This document shows positions 1 through 9,006 of a DNA stretch of 64,000 nucleotides, piece after piece. Both the position numbers and the translations under genes were made by a program. Position 1 is the first letter of the stretch; each line of letters starts with the position of its first letter. The DNA is from Rhizobiaceae bacterium (lineage in GTDB: Bacteria; Pseudomonadota; Alphaproteobacteria; Rhizobiales; Rhizobiaceae). The stretch spans positions 62,001 to 126,000 of the forward strand of contig JARGOX010000006.1 of assembly GCA_029233925.1 (NCBI GenBank). The letters run 5' to 3'. The notes under the pieces are model-generated. The model was not told where the DNA came from. It did no database searches and saw only the letters and a program-made list of their open reading frames with translations.

Positions 1-37
1 AAGGCTTCGAGCAAACCAGTGGAAAGCCAAAATAGAA

Positions 38-889
38 TCAGTTCTGGCGCGCAGGCCCCTCGCCGCATCGACCTATGCTGACGATGATCGATTGGCACAG
101 AACCATGGCGGGCACCAATCCGCGAAAATGCCCCAGCTTTGCTTCCCTGACGAAGAGTGAGTGCTTTGAAAAGGGAACAAGCGGACTGAACTCATTGTCC
201 GTGATGGACAGAACGGCACGTTTTTTCTTGAAGGCCTTTTCGGCAAGCTCAATCGTGTCTCGCGTGTAGTCGTCAAAACTGATCATCAGCAGCACGTCAT
301 CTTCATGCATGGCATAAAGCTGTTCCTCGCGCATGGCGCCAACATTGTCGATCAGGAAAACCCGTTTGCCAATCGATGCAAGACCATAATAGCAGTAGGT
401 TGCCACGCTGAATGCGCCGCGGCCGCCGGACACGTGAACGGCAGGCGCGTCGCGCAAGGCTTTCACGACATCATTCAAGGGTGCCTGTTTTTGCTGATCC
501 ACAACCTGCATCAACGATATGTAGGCAGACCCGGCAAAGGCCTCGAGCACACTGTGTGGATCGGTGATATCGAGCGGAGAGTTTGCGTCCACCGCCTTTT
601 CCGAAATGCCCTTCAGCCGTTCGGCGTAGCTGAGCCTTGGGCCGATCATGCGTTCGCGAAAGACCGATTGCAGCTCGGAAAAACCCGTCAATTCCAGTTC
701 TCTGGTAAACCGTGTGACAGCCGATGGCTGAACGCCCGCCGCCATGGCGATTTTTGAGATCGACAGGATCGCGATGTCATCCGGGTTGTTCAAGATGTAA
801 TGCGCCACGGCCTGCAGCTTCGGCGGAAGCTGGTCCTTGCGTGATTTGAGACGATCGACAAAACCACTGTAATTGATTGTTTCAGCCAT
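38..889 (-). CDS. MurR/RpiR family transcriptional regulator, possible IolR
   Basis: A 283-residue regulator with an N-terminal RpiR helix-turn-helix (about residues 15-90, including ISKIAMAAGVQPSAVTRF) and a C-terminal SIS sugar-phosphate-binding domain (about 135-265, starting near AVHVSGGRGAFSVATY). Regulators of this family sense phosphorylated sugars or polyols. It lies just downstream of iolB on the same strand, so the natural guess is that it acts like the rhizobial inositol repressor IolR, which is an RpiR protein. The family is certain; the inositol role rests on neighbourhood and on one operator-like site at 3898-3911. The 99 bases between it and iolB show no terminator. Confidence 0.85.
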   Translation of the reverse strand: MAETINYSGFVDRLKSRKDQLPPKLQAVAHYILNNPDDIAILSISKIAMAAGVQPSAVTRFTRELELTGFSELQSVFRERMIGPRLSYAERLKGISEKAVDANSPLDITDPHSVLEAFAGSAYISLMQVVDQQKQAPLNDVVKALRDAPAVHVSGGRGAFSVATYCYYGLASIGKRVFLIDNVGAMREEQLYAMHEDDVLLMISFDDYTRDTIELAEKAFKKKRAVLSITDNEFSPLVPFSKHSLFVREAKLGHFRGLVPAMVLCQSIIVSIGRCGEGPARQN

Positions 890-988
890 CCAATTTCCTA
901 GTTATGAGGTGTATCCGCCGCCCACGGAAGCGTCCTCTACTCCTGCAATCGTAACACCCATCCATTCATATCAACCCCATCTACAGGA

Positions 989-1792
989 TCACGATTCCAA
1001 TATCCATTGATGTTGTGGGTCATTGTAAAATTGCCAGGCCCGTTTGGGGCCGGCCATGACATTGAGATAATAAAGATCATAGCCATGCACGGTTGCGACC
1101 GGATGATAGCCTCTTGGAACCAGCACCACATCGCCATTTTCAATCGTCACGGTTTCATCGAGGCTTCTGTCATCGGTGTAAATCCGCTGAAAGGCAAATC
1201 CCTGGCTGGGCTCCAGGCGGTGATAATAGGTTTCAACAAGCAATGATTCCTGCGGCAGATTATCCACATCATGTTTGTGCGGCGGATAACTCGAAGAATT
1301 TCCCGCAGGTGTGATGACTTCAACAACCAGCAGGCTCTCAGCCGGTTCGGTTTCCGGCAAGATGTTGCATACATGGCGGATATTGTTGCCCTTGCCACGT
1401 TTCTCCATGGACATCTTGTCCGTCGGGATCCGGCGAACCGGATAGGTGCCCTTGCCAGGCGCTTTACAAACCCCCAGTTCCAGATCGCCCGTCGCTGTGA
1501 CTGCATAATCCGATCCCGGCGGCAAATAGACAGCATCCGGCGCTACTGGATCAAACACCGACGTGCGTGTTCCCAGCCCGTTGAATGCCTGACCGTCCAC
1601 TGTGATATTTCCGTGACCTGCCAACACCACCAGACAAATTTCAAAGGCACCGCTTTTGCCCTTGATGGCCTGGCCGTCGTAGAGCTTGAATACTTCAAAC
1701 CCCACGTAGTCCCATCCGGCCGATTGCGGCGTGACTGAAATGGTTCGACCCTGCCGGTCGGGCGTCTCGCCCTTGATCAGAAGCTTGCTCAT
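989..1792 (-). CDS. iolB: 5-deoxy-glucuronate isomerase IolB
   Basis: IolB converts 5-deoxy-D-glucuronate to 5-dehydro-2-deoxy-D-gluconate (DKG) in myo-inositol catabolism. The 267-residue protein has the usual length and the cupin-like KduI/IolB fold, with the conserved metal-binding stretch SYPPHKHDVDNLPQESLLVE (about residues 167-187) and, near the end, VVLVPRGYHPVATVHGYDLYYLN. Its start overlaps the iolC stop by 4 bases (ATGA), so the two are translationally coupled. The other core genes (iolD, iolE, iolG) are not in this window, so they must lie elsewhere if the pathway is complete. Confidence 0.95.
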   Translation of the reverse strand: MSKLLIKGETPDRQGRTISVTPQSAGWDYVGFEVFKLYDGQAIKGKSGAFEICLVVLAGHGNITVDGQAFNGLGTRTSVFDPVAPDAVYLPPGSDYAVTATGDLELGVCKAPGKGTYPVRRIPTDKMSMEKRGKGNNIRHVCNILPETEPAESLLVVEVITPAGNSSSYPPHKHDVDNLPQESLLVETYYHRLEPSQGFAFQRIYTDDRSLDETVTIENGDVVLVPRGYHPVATVHGYDLYYLNVMAGPKRAWQFYNDPQHQWILES

Positions 1793-3711
1793 GCGGATAG
1801 TCTCCGGGAGGTCTTGTCACGGGCGTTCCAGACGGCGATCAGATTTCTGAAATTCATCTCGACAGCCGCAATCGTTTGCGCGGCATCCGCCCTGCCCGAC
1901 AACCATTCTTCGGCCGGTCCATTGATCAGGGTACGACCGACCGCAAATCCCTTGCAAACGGCATGGTTGGCGCTCAATGCAAAATCTGCAGCGAGAATCT
2001 CGGGCGCCACATTGAGGCCGAGCAGGAGAACCCCCCGGCAATGCGGATCCCATTGCGCTATCAGAGATTCCAGGTCAGCCCAATGTTCCGGGCTTTTGGG
2101 CGGTGGCAATTTCCACCAATCGGGAAGAACACCGATTTCATAGAACCGCCTGACAGACTGCACCACCGCATCATCGCGATTGCCCCGTGCCTCATCCGGT
2201 ACGACTTCAAGCAGCAATTCGTGATCCGTCGCGATACAGGCAGCCTGCAGGCGCAGCACCTGCTCCTCCTGTTTGTGCCGCACGTCATCGGGGTCTGCCG
2301 GATGGTACTGCACAAGGCATTTGACCACATGCGATCGCGGCCAGGCGCGCAGCGTTTCCATGATGTTGTCACCATGCTGGAATTGCAGCGGCACAGATCC
2401 GGGCAGTTCAACCGGTCGGGCAATCCACAAATCGGACCCCGTACAATCTGCCAGAGCATCAAATCCATGAATATCGTCGATGATGACGCCAATCTTGCTG
2501 CTATCAGCCGCTACGTTTTGTGCGGCTGTTGCGAACAACCCCTTGAGAGCGGCAATTGCCTCCGGCTTTGCGCCCTTGGCGGCAGCCAGTTCTTCCAATT
2601 GCCAGCGATGGTCAAAAGCCAGCACGCATAATTCCGGCCAGGATTTGCGGCCTGTCGTGACACGGTGCAAACGCTCCAGAACAGGGTCTTCACGCAAACG
2701 ATGATGCGCAGAGCCATGAGCAAGATAATACTGCAATTCTTCACGGCTCGGGATGGCCGGCGCGCACCCATGCCGCGAGACCACAAGAGCCCCTGATGCA
2801 TTGCCATAGGCGCAGCAGGTTTCCCAGCTTTCATTGGCAACCCAGCCACACAGAAACCCGCTCATGAACCCGTCGCCTGCGCCCAGCGTGTTGTACACCT
2901 CGATTTCACGGCCAGCCACAGCGATCCCCTCGTCCAGGTTGGCCGGAATATCACCGGGAAATACCGAGCACCCCAAAGGACCGCGCTTGGTCACAAGGGT
3001 GGCGACGGTCAGCGCCCGCAACGCCTTGAGTGATGCGATGGTGCTGGCCTGCCCGCCGGCGATGCGGATCTCTTCTTCCGTGCCGACGATCAGATCACAA
3101 TCCGCGACAATGCTCTGCAAATGCTGGGTGACCGGCGCCGATTCCACAAAACGGTTTTCCCCGTCACCGTGGCTGGTCAATCCCCAAGCAACGGGCCGGT
3201 AATCGATATCAAGCGCAATTCTTGTACCCGCCTGCCTGGCGGCGCGAATCGCTTTTCTGCTCGCAGCCTCCACGCCGGGTTGCGAAAAATGGGTACCCGT
3301 CAAAACAAGTGCCCTGGCGCGTGCAATATAGGCGGGATCAATGTCGCCCTCGCTCAACGCCATATCGGCGCAATTTTCCCGGTAAAAAATGTGGGGAAAG
3401 GATGATCTGTTCCTGATTCCCAGAACAACAAGCGCCGTCAAACGCTTGGGATCGGTGGACACATGGGCGACATCAACGCCCTCTTCCACAAGCGTTCGGC
3501 GAATGAATTGCCCCATCTGTTCATTGCCGACGCGGGTGATCAAACCGGATTTCAGGCCCAGTCGCGCAGCACCAACCGCGATATTTGTCGCACAGCCTCC
3601 GACATAGGAGGAAAACGAACTCATCTCTGACAGTGGAAGCCCTTCCTGATCGCCGTAAAGGTCAACGCTGGATCGGCCCAAAGCAATGACATCGAGGTCT
3701 CGTTCATGCAT
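1789..3711 (-). CDS. iolC: Fused 5-dehydro-2-deoxygluconokinase IolC with C-terminal DUF2090 (IolJ-like) domain
   Basis: Residues about 8-330 are a PfkB/ribokinase-family sugar kinase (GGCATNIAVGAARLG near the N-terminus; the anion-hole/catalytic motif NTLGAGDGFMSGF near residue 277). It phosphorylates DKG. Residues about 345-635 form the DUF2090 domain (LCVLAFDHRWQLEEL at its start), an aldolase-like TIM barrel thought to split DKG-6-phosphate into dihydroxyacetone phosphate and malonate semialdehyde. At 640 residues it has the usual length of this fusion, which is common in rhizobial and other proteobacterial iol clusters. It is the first gene of a minus-strand unit with iolB and probably the RpiR gene. 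Confidence 0.95.
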   Translation of the reverse strand: MHERDLDVIALGRSSVDLYGDQEGLPLSEMSSFSSYVGGCATNIAVGAARLGLKSGLITRVGNEQMGQFIRRTLVEEGVDVAHVSTDPKRLTALVVLGIRNRSSFPHIFYRENCADMALSEGDIDPAYIARARALVLTGTHFSQPGVEAASRKAIRAARQAGTRIALDIDYRPVAWGLTSHGDGENRFVESAPVTQHLQSIVADCDLIVGTEEEIRIAGGQASTIASLKALRALTVATLVTKRGPLGCSVFPGDIPANLDEGIAVAGREIEVYNTLGAGDGFMSGFLCGWVANESWETCCAYGNASGALVVSRHGCAPAIPSREELQYYLAHGSAHHRLREDPVLERLHRVTTGRKSWPELCVLAFDHRWQLEELAAAKGAKPEAIAALKGLFATAAQNVAADSSKIGVIIDDIHGFDALADCTGSDLWIARPVELPGSVPLQFQHGDNIMETLRAWPRSHVVKCLVQYHPADPDDVRHKQEEQVLRLQAACIATDHELLLEVVPDEARGNRDDAVVQSVRRFYEIGVLPDWWKLPPPKSPEHWADLESLIAQWDPHCRGVLLLGLNVAPEILAADFALSANHAVCKGFAVGRTLINGPAEEWLSGRADAAQTIAAVEMNFRNLIAVWNARDKTSRRLSA

Positions 3712-3886
3712 TCAATTGCTCCCTTGGTTTTCACTCTGGGCCCAGCAAAGCATCCTCACCTGCCGAAAAACCCCAGACAATGCGCTGCTCTGGTGGCGTC
3801 GAATTTAATTGCACGCATTCTCCGGGCTCAGATTTTCTCCTTACCAGCGGTCGATGCACGAACAAAATAATCACAAATTTCTATAG

Positions 3887-3916
3887 TTGACAACAATGGA
3901 ATAATATTTCTATTCT
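3887..3916 (+). promoter_or_regulatory. Promoter for the HIBADH-liv operon with an IolR-like site
   Basis: TTGACA (3887-3892), an 18-base spacer and TATTCT (3911-3916) make a good housekeeping-type promoter 29 bases before the GTG start at 3945. The sequence GGAA-N6-TTCT (3898-3911) lies in the spacer and is one base away from the GGAA-N6-TTCC motif described for the rhizobial RpiR repressor IolR. GAATA/TATTC also form an inverted repeat (3899-3903 / 3911-3915). The promoter is a visual match; the regulator is inferred. Confidence 0.5.
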
Positions 3917-3944
3917 CAATGCAGAGGAAACGGGAGGCATAGCG

Positions 3945-4847
3945 GTGGCACTCAGGATCGGCTTGGTCGGCGCGGGTAAAATGGGAGCGGGAATCGGCTC
4001 AAACCTGATGAAAAGGGGACACGAACTATTCGTGGTGGCCCATCACAGCCGTCAGGTTGTCGATGATCTGGTTGGCCAGGGAGCCCGCGAACTGAAAACA
4101 TCCCAGGATATTGCCGCTGAAGCAGATGTTGTCTTGCTGTGTGTGACGGGGTCACCCGCAGTCGAAGCTGTCATGTTCGCCAAGGACGGCGTTGTCGCCG
4201 GTCTCGGCGAGGGAAAACTGGTGATCGATTGTTCAACCGGTGAGCCGGGAATGGTTGATCGTGTCGGCAAGGCGCTGGCCGAAATGAATGTCGATTTTGT
4301 CGATGCCCCCTTGGCCAGAACCCCGGTTGAAGCGGCATCCGGTACCTTGAATACAATGGTTGGAGGAAGCGACGCTGCTTTCGAGCGGGCACGCCCGGTG
4401 CTAGAATGTTTTTGTGAGAATATTTTTCACATGGGAGACATCGGGGCCGGCACACGCACAAAACTCATCAACAATCTGATCACCATGGGCCAGGCATCCC
4501 TGATCGCCGAGGCCCTGTCGGCCTGTGTGGCGACAGGTGTCGATCTGAGGCGTTTTTACAACGTGATCAGTTCAGGTGGTGGCAATTCGGGCATCTTCCA
4601 AATGGTCGTTCCGGCCATTCTTGATGAAGGCTCATTTGAGGGTATGAAATTTTCGCTCGCAAACGCCGCAAAGGACCTCGGGTACTTCGTGACGATGGCG
4701 CAGGAGGCAGGCATCGAAAATCGATTTGGCACCGAGGTCCATCAGGTTCTGGTTCAGGCGATGGATCAGGGTCTGCAGGATGGCCTTGTTGCAGGGCTGG
4801 TTGATGCAGCGGCAAAACGGAACAAATTGACGATAGGAAAACAATAG
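3945..4847 (+). CDS. 3-hydroxyisobutyrate dehydrogenase-family NAD(P)-dependent oxidoreductase
   Basis: A 300-residue beta-hydroxyacid dehydrogenase of the HIBADH/tartronate-semialdehyde-reductase family. The dinucleotide site GAGKMG is at residues 9-14. The substrate-binding motif DAPLARTPVEAASGTLNTMVGG is near 120-141. The catalytic Lys lies in TRTKLINNLI, about residue 172. The start is GTG, chosen because GGGAGG sits 7 bases upstream. It is the first gene of a plus-strand unit with the Liv importer and faces iolC. Possible substrates are 2- or 3-hydroxy acids or semialdehydes; the sequence does not tell which. The inositol genes next door yield malonate semialdehyde, which makes a semialdehyde substrate possible but unproven. 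Confidence 0.85.
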   Translation: MALRIGLVGAGKMGAGIGSNLMKRGHELFVVAHHSRQVVDDLVGQGARELKTSQDIAAEADVVLLCVTGSPAVEAVMFAKDGVVAGLGEGKLVIDCSTGEPGMVDRVGKALAEMNVDFVDAPLARTPVEAASGTLNTMVGGSDAAFERARPVLECFCENIFHMGDIGAGTRTKLINNLITMGQASLIAEALSACVATGVDLRRFYNVISSGGGNSGIFQMVVPAILDEGSFEGMKFSLANAAKDLGYFVTMAQEAGIENRFGTEVHQVLVQAMDQGLQDGLVAGLVDAAAKRNKLTIGKQ

Positions 4848-4922
4848 GTTGGAGCAGGACATTCCACCCTGGAGGGGGTCGAATTTTCTGCTGAAAATGG
4901 AAACACAAAGGGAGGAAGAAAA

Positions 4923-6197
4923 ATGTCAACGAAACTGAAACATCGATCGATCCTGAATAGGGCGCTGCTGGCCGGCACAGCTATTGCCGGTCTTGCAATG
5001 GGCATGAGTCAAACATTGGCGGCAGATCCGATCGTCATCGGACTGACCTCTGATTCCAGCGGCCAATACGCAAACAGTGGCGCTTCAGACCGTCGCGGCA
5101 TGTTGATGGCCATTGATGAATTCAATGCCAAGGGCGGCGTTCTCGGGCGCAAGATCGAAACCGTTCACATCGATACAGAAACCACACCGGCCACGGGATC
5201 ACGCGTCGCTGAACGTATGATCTCCCGCGACAAGGTCGGCTATTTGATTGGCGCCGTATCGTCCGGTGTCGCCAATGCGATTTCGCAGGTGGCGCAGAAA
5301 CACGGCGTCATCTATCTCAATACCAACTCTTCATCGCCAACAGAATCCGGCGCCAATTGTCACCGTGTCAAATTCGTCTGGGATGGCAATGGAGCCAATT
5401 TCGCCAAGGCCGCCGTCAAGAATACGATCGCATCCTATGGCAAGAACGTCATCCAGGTCACCAATGATTACGGTTGGGGTCACGATACGTCTGCAGCGAC
5501 CAAAGCCCTGATTGAAACCTATGGCGGCCAGGTCAGCGAAGACATTCTGGTGCCGCAGGGCACCCGCGATTTCACCGCTGTCCTGCTGAAAATTCAGCAG
5601 GCCAAGCCGGATATTGTCGCCGCTGCTGTTGGTGGAGACGATCTCAAGGCCCTGCGTTCGCAGGTCGCGGAACTGGGCATGGGCCAGGACTACGCCTGGA
5701 TCAACAACCAGCAGGATTGGCCTGATGTCTATGGTCTTCCAAAGGAAAATCTTTTCGGTGTCTTTGGAACCACCTGGTACTACGGCCTTGACCTGCCGGG
5801 CGTTGACGAATTTGTCGCCCAATACCAGGAAGCCTATCCAGACACCCAAATGAGGGTGCCGGGAAATGTGTTCTACAATGGCTATTGGGCCACCCGGTCA
5901 CTGCTTGAAGCCATTGAGGCCGCCGGCACGACCAACAACCATGAAGTCATCAAGAAACTCGAGCAATTGCGCATTCCCGCCGATGTTCGCATGCAGCATG
6001 ATGATGCCTACATGAACCCGAACACCCACCAGATGCAGCAGACCGTCTATCTTGCCACCGCGAATACCGGTTCTGATGACAAGGATGATCTGTTCACCAT
6101 CGTCTCGCATTCGACGCCGGAAGATGTGGCCGATACGGATGCAGACGCCTCATGCAAGCTGGAATTGCTCGAAGACACACCCGTCAACCAGCCTTGA
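4923..6197 (+). CDS. Liv/urea-type ABC transporter substrate-binding protein
   Basis: A 424-residue periplasmic binding protein of the type I Liv/AmiC/urea class. A Sec signal peptide (basic start, hydrophobic core LLAGTAIAGLAMGM, cleavage near SQTLA-ADP at about residue 34) is followed by PIVIGLTSDSSGQYANSG, the typical first strand of Liv-type receptors. A strong GGGAGG lies 6-7 bases before the ATG. It heads the transporter genes that follow. Ligands of this class include branched amino acids, amides, urea and aromatic acids; this sequence does not allow a choice. A strong hairpin directly follows the gene, as often seen when the receptor is made in excess over the membrane parts. Confidence 0.9.
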   Translation: MSTKLKHRSILNRALLAGTAIAGLAMGMSQTLAADPIVIGLTSDSSGQYANSGASDRRGMLMAIDEFNAKGGVLGRKIETVHIDTETTPATGSRVAERMISRDKVGYLIGAVSSGVANAISQVAQKHGVIYLNTNSSSPTESGANCHRVKFVWDGNGANFAKAAVKNTIASYGKNVIQVTNDYGWGHDTSAATKALIETYGGQVSEDILVPQGTRDFTAVLLKIQQAKPDIVAAAVGGDDLKALRSQVAELGMGQDYAWINNQQDWPDVYGLPKENLFGVFGTTWYYGLDLPGVDEFVAQYQEAYPDTQMRVPGNVFYNGYWATRSLLEAIEAAGTTNNHEVIKKLEQLRIPADVRMQHDDAYMNPNTHQMQQTVYLATANTGSDDKDDLFTIVSHSTPEDVADTDADASCKLELLEDTPVNQP

Positions 6198-6226
6198 ACG
6201 CAGCCCACCTTGTATATCGAACATCG

Positions 6227-6256
6227 TCGAACGCACTTGTCATAAAGTGCGTTCGA
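6227..6256 (+). other. Hairpin after the binding-protein gene
   Basis: TCGAACGCACTT (6227-6238) and its exact complement AAGTGCGTTCGA (6245-6256) form a 12-bp stem with a 6-base loop. No T-run follows, so it is more likely an mRNA-stabilising or partial-attenuation element between receptor and permease genes than a full terminator. Confidence 0.7.
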
Positions 6257-6302
6257 TGACTTGATGTCGGCCATTCAGCCGGTTCTCAATGAAAGCTTGG
6301 GC

Positions 6303-7232
6303 ATGGAATTTGTAACGAACCTGCTGCCTCACCTGATAAATGGCCTTGCACTTGGATTGCTCTTTGCCCTGATTGCACTCGGCTTCACGCTGATTGTCAG
6401 CGTCATGGAAGTCATCAATCTCGCCCATGGCTCGCTGTTTGCCCTAGGCGCCTATCTGGCAATGGTGATCATCGATCCATCCTTGCAAAATGCCGGACCA
6501 ATCGGCCTTTGGTATCTGGGCCTGCCCCATCTCCTGCGCTATGCCATCGCGCTGATTGTTGCCCCTGCGCTTGTCGCTGTGGTGGGCTTTGGCCTGGAAC
6601 TCTGTTTGCGGCGTACCTACGGCAAGAAGAAGGAATATGGCCTTTTGCTGACCTTCGGCGCGGCTCTTGTGCTGGAAGAAGCCATTCGCCTGACATGGGG
6701 ACCGGTCGAGCAGTTCTTGAGCGTTCCCAAAGAGATTTCAGGCGCCTTTATCGCCAATGGTCTGATTTACTCGACCTACCGGATTTATGCGGCCGCCTTC
6801 GGCATATTTGCGATTGTGCTGGTATGGCTTTTCCTGACCAAAACTCCCTATGGCGCGATTATAAAGGCCGGTGCGCATGACAGCGAAATGGTCCGCGCGC
6901 TTGGCATCAATCTGCCAAGGTTGCAGCTTCTGGTCTTTGGACTTGGCGCAGCTCTGGCGGCCATTGCGGGCATTATCCTCACGCCCATCTGGGGACTTCG
7001 GCCCCATGTCGGCGTCGATGCCGTGATCCCGGCATTCCTGATCATTGTGCTGGGTGGCATTGGCAGTTTCTGGGGCGCTGTGCTGGGCGGACTGCTTGTC
7101 GGAATGGGTGTCGCCATCACCGGGGCCTACGCCAGTGCCTGGTCCCTCTTGTCCATGTATCTGTTGCTGATCCTTGTCCTGACCTTCCGGGCGCGCGGAT
7201 TGTTCGGCAAAAAAACAGCGCTGGAGGCCTGA
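6303..7232 (+). CDS. Liv-type ABC transporter permease (LivH family)
   Basis: An inner-membrane permease of the branched-chain amino acid class. The N-terminus (INGLALGLLFALIALGFTLI followed by VINLAHGSLFALGAYLA) is the LivH hallmark, and the C-terminal region has the conserved GLRPHVGVDAVIPAFLIIVLG and GIGSFWGAVLGGLLVG loops. About eight hydrophobic segments are visible. I start at the ATG at 6303 (MEFVTNLL) because it matches the family N-terminus; an in-frame ATG at 6264 would begin inside the sequence just after the hairpin and lacks a ribosome site. LivM follows after 3 bases. Confidence 0.9.
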   Translation: MEFVTNLLPHLINGLALGLLFALIALGFTLIVSVMEVINLAHGSLFALGAYLAMVIIDPSLQNAGPIGLWYLGLPHLLRYAIALIVAPALVAVVGFGLELCLRRTYGKKKEYGLLLTFGAALVLEEAIRLTWGPVEQFLSVPKEISGAFIANGLIYSTYRIYAAAFGIFAIVLVWLFLTKTPYGAIIKAGAHDSEMVRALGINLPRLQLLVFGLGAALAAIAGIILTPIWGLRPHVGVDAVIPAFLIIVLGGIGSFWGAVLGGLLVGMGVAITGAYASAWSLLSMYLLLILVLTFRARGLFGKKTALEA

Positions 7233-7235
7233 GCC

Positions 7236-8252
7236 ATGCTGACAACCAAGGGCAAGGCGCCGATTGTCTCCCGGCAGATGCTGGTGTTTTTTGCAATTCT
7301 TCTGAGCTATCCCCTGTGGGCCGATGCCGCAGGCCTTTACGAGTATCTCGGCATTGAAATTGTCATCTTCATCATCTACGCGCTCGGTTTCAATCTGCTT
7401 TTGGGCTATACGGGCCTGCCCTCCTTCGGCCACGGCGCCTATTTCGGCGTCGGCGCCTATGGCTACGGACTGGCCCAACTCTATCTGGATGCGGGTTTCA
7501 TTCCGGGACTGCTCCTCGCAATGCTCGCGGGCACGGTTGCAAGCGGTCTGGTGGCGCTGTTCCTGTCGCACCGCCGCGGCATTTATTTTGCGCTGATGAC
7601 CATCGCCTTCGGACAGGTTTTCTGGTTCCTGGCAATCAAACTGCGCGGCCTGACCGGGGGTGAGGACGGATTACTCAACATTTTCCGCCCCGACATCGAT
7701 TTCGGCCTCTTCCAGATCAGCCTGAAGTCCAATTTTGCCTTCTATTATGCCGTGGCACTCATTGCCGTGCTTGTAACGCTTCTTCTGTGGAGGCTGGTAC
7801 ATTCCCCCTTTGGCATGGCCATTCAGGCCGTGCGCATGAATGAGACCCGGGCACGCTTCGTCGGTTATCAGGTCTGGTGGATCAAATGGACGGTGTTTAC
7901 TTTGTCCGGTGCAATTGCCGGATTGGCCGGCGGCCTGCTGAACGTCGCCCAGGAGAGCGCCTTTCCCGACACGATGAGCCTGCATGCCTCGGGCCTCATC
8001 GTCATGATGGTGCTGATCGGCGGCGGCTTTGTATCCTTTTGGGGGCCGGTGGTCGGCGTCATTGTCTACTACCTGGCGCGAGACCTGCTGGGATCGATCA
8101 CCGAAGCCTGGCTGCTGTGGTACGGGCTGTTGTTCATGGCCGTCATGATGTTCTCACCTGAGGGGTTTGCCGGTGGCTGGGGCAAACTGGTGGCATGGGT
8201 GCGGCGCAGAAAGCAAGGCGAAGTCTTGATGGGTGGTGCGCAAAATGACTGA
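7236..8252 (+). CDS. Liv-type ABC transporter permease (LivM family)
   Basis: The second permease, 338 residues, with about eight to nine membrane segments. Diagnostic LivM blocks are ALGFNLLLGYTGLPSFGHGA (about residues 49-68), HRRGIYFALMTIAFGQVFWF, and the EAA-like loop QAVRMNETRARFVGY. GGAGG sits about 8 bases upstream of the ATG. It pairs with the LivH protein to form the membrane channel. The C-terminus ends in a short basic tail. The next gene starts inside its last codons, so the cluster is translationally coupled. Confidence 0.9.
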   Translation: MLTTKGKAPIVSRQMLVFFAILLSYPLWADAAGLYEYLGIEIVIFIIYALGFNLLLGYTGLPSFGHGAYFGVGAYGYGLAQLYLDAGFIPGLLLAMLAGTVASGLVALFLSHRRGIYFALMTIAFGQVFWFLAIKLRGLTGGEDGLLNIFRPDIDFGLFQISLKSNFAFYYAVALIAVLVTLLLWRLVHSPFGMAIQAVRMNETRARFVGYQVWWIKWTVFTLSGAIAGLAGGLLNVAQESAFPDTMSLHASGLIVMMVLIGGGFVSFWGPVVGVIVYYLARDLLGSITEAWLLWYGLLFMAVMMFSPEGFAGGWGKLVAWVRRRKQGEVLMGGAQND

Positions 8253-9006
8253 ATCGCCCCCACTCTTCGTCGCTGAACATCTGCACAAGCGTTTTGGCGA
8301 TCAGGTCGTGCTTGAAGATATCAATCTGTCGTTCAACGCAGGCAGTATCAGCGGCATAATGGGCCCCAATGGCGCCGGAAAATCGACCTGTTTCAACGTT
8401 CTGACAGGCATGTACCGACCCGATGGCGGCAGCGTCTTCTTCGATGGAGAGGATGTGACAGGCCTAGCGCCGGAACGCATCGTTGAAAAAGGCATCTCGC
8501 GTTCATTCCAGATCATGAACCTCTTTGATGAATTCACCGCCCTGGAAAACATCATGGTGGCGACAAACAGGGTGCGTCATGGATTGCATCGTCCCTTCTG
8601 GGATATTCGGGCCGATTCCGAAATCAGTCACAAAGCTGCGGAAGTCCTGGCCATGGTCGGGCTGACGGGGCTGGAGAACAGTCTGGCCTCCGACATGTCC
8701 TACGGCCAGCGCCGCGCACTTGAAATCGCCGTTTCACTGGCAACCGAACCCCGGATCGTCTTTCTGGACGAACCGACACAGGGCCTTGGCGCTGACGGGC
8801 GCGCCAACCTTGCGGATCTGATCGGCACATTGCAGGAAAAATTTACCCTGGTGATCATCGAGCATGACATGCAGTTCCTGTTCAGACTGGCAAACAGGAT
8901 TTCCGTCATCCATTGGGGACAGATCATCGCCGAGGGAACGCCCGATGAACTCAAGGCCAATGAATGGGTTCGCACTTCGGAGCTTGGGAAAATGACCACA
9001 TGCTGA
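8245..9006 (+). CDS. Liv-type ABC transporter ATP-binding protein (LivG family)
   Basis: A complete ABC ATPase. Walker A GPNGAGKST starts near residue 40, the signature region is MSYGQRRALEIA, Walker B is IVFLDEPTQGLG, and the switch His lies in IIEHDM. The long insertion before the signature is typical of LivG. I start at the ATG at 8245 (MTESPPLF), which overlaps the livM stop by 8 bases; GGGTGG is 6-7 bases upstream. The signature has SYGQ instead of SGGQ, which is common in LivG proteins. Confidence 0.9.
   Translation: MTESPPLFVAEHLHKRFGDQVVLEDINLSFNAGSISGIMGPNGAGKSTCFNVLTGMYRPDGGSVFFDGEDVTGLAPERIVEKGISRSFQIMNLFDEFTALENIMVATNRVRHGLHRPFWDIRADSEISHKAAEVLAMVGLTGLENSLASDMSYGQRRALEIAVSLATEPRIVFLDEPTQGLGADGRANLADLIGTLQEKFTLVIIEHDMQFLFRLANRISVIHWGQIIAEGTPDELKANEWVRTSELGKMTTC

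Noticed and set aside
6740-7570. A long minus-strand frame across the livH/livM genes.
   Set aside because: It is an antisense shadow rich in Gln, His and Arg with no domain; the plus-strand permeases are clear.
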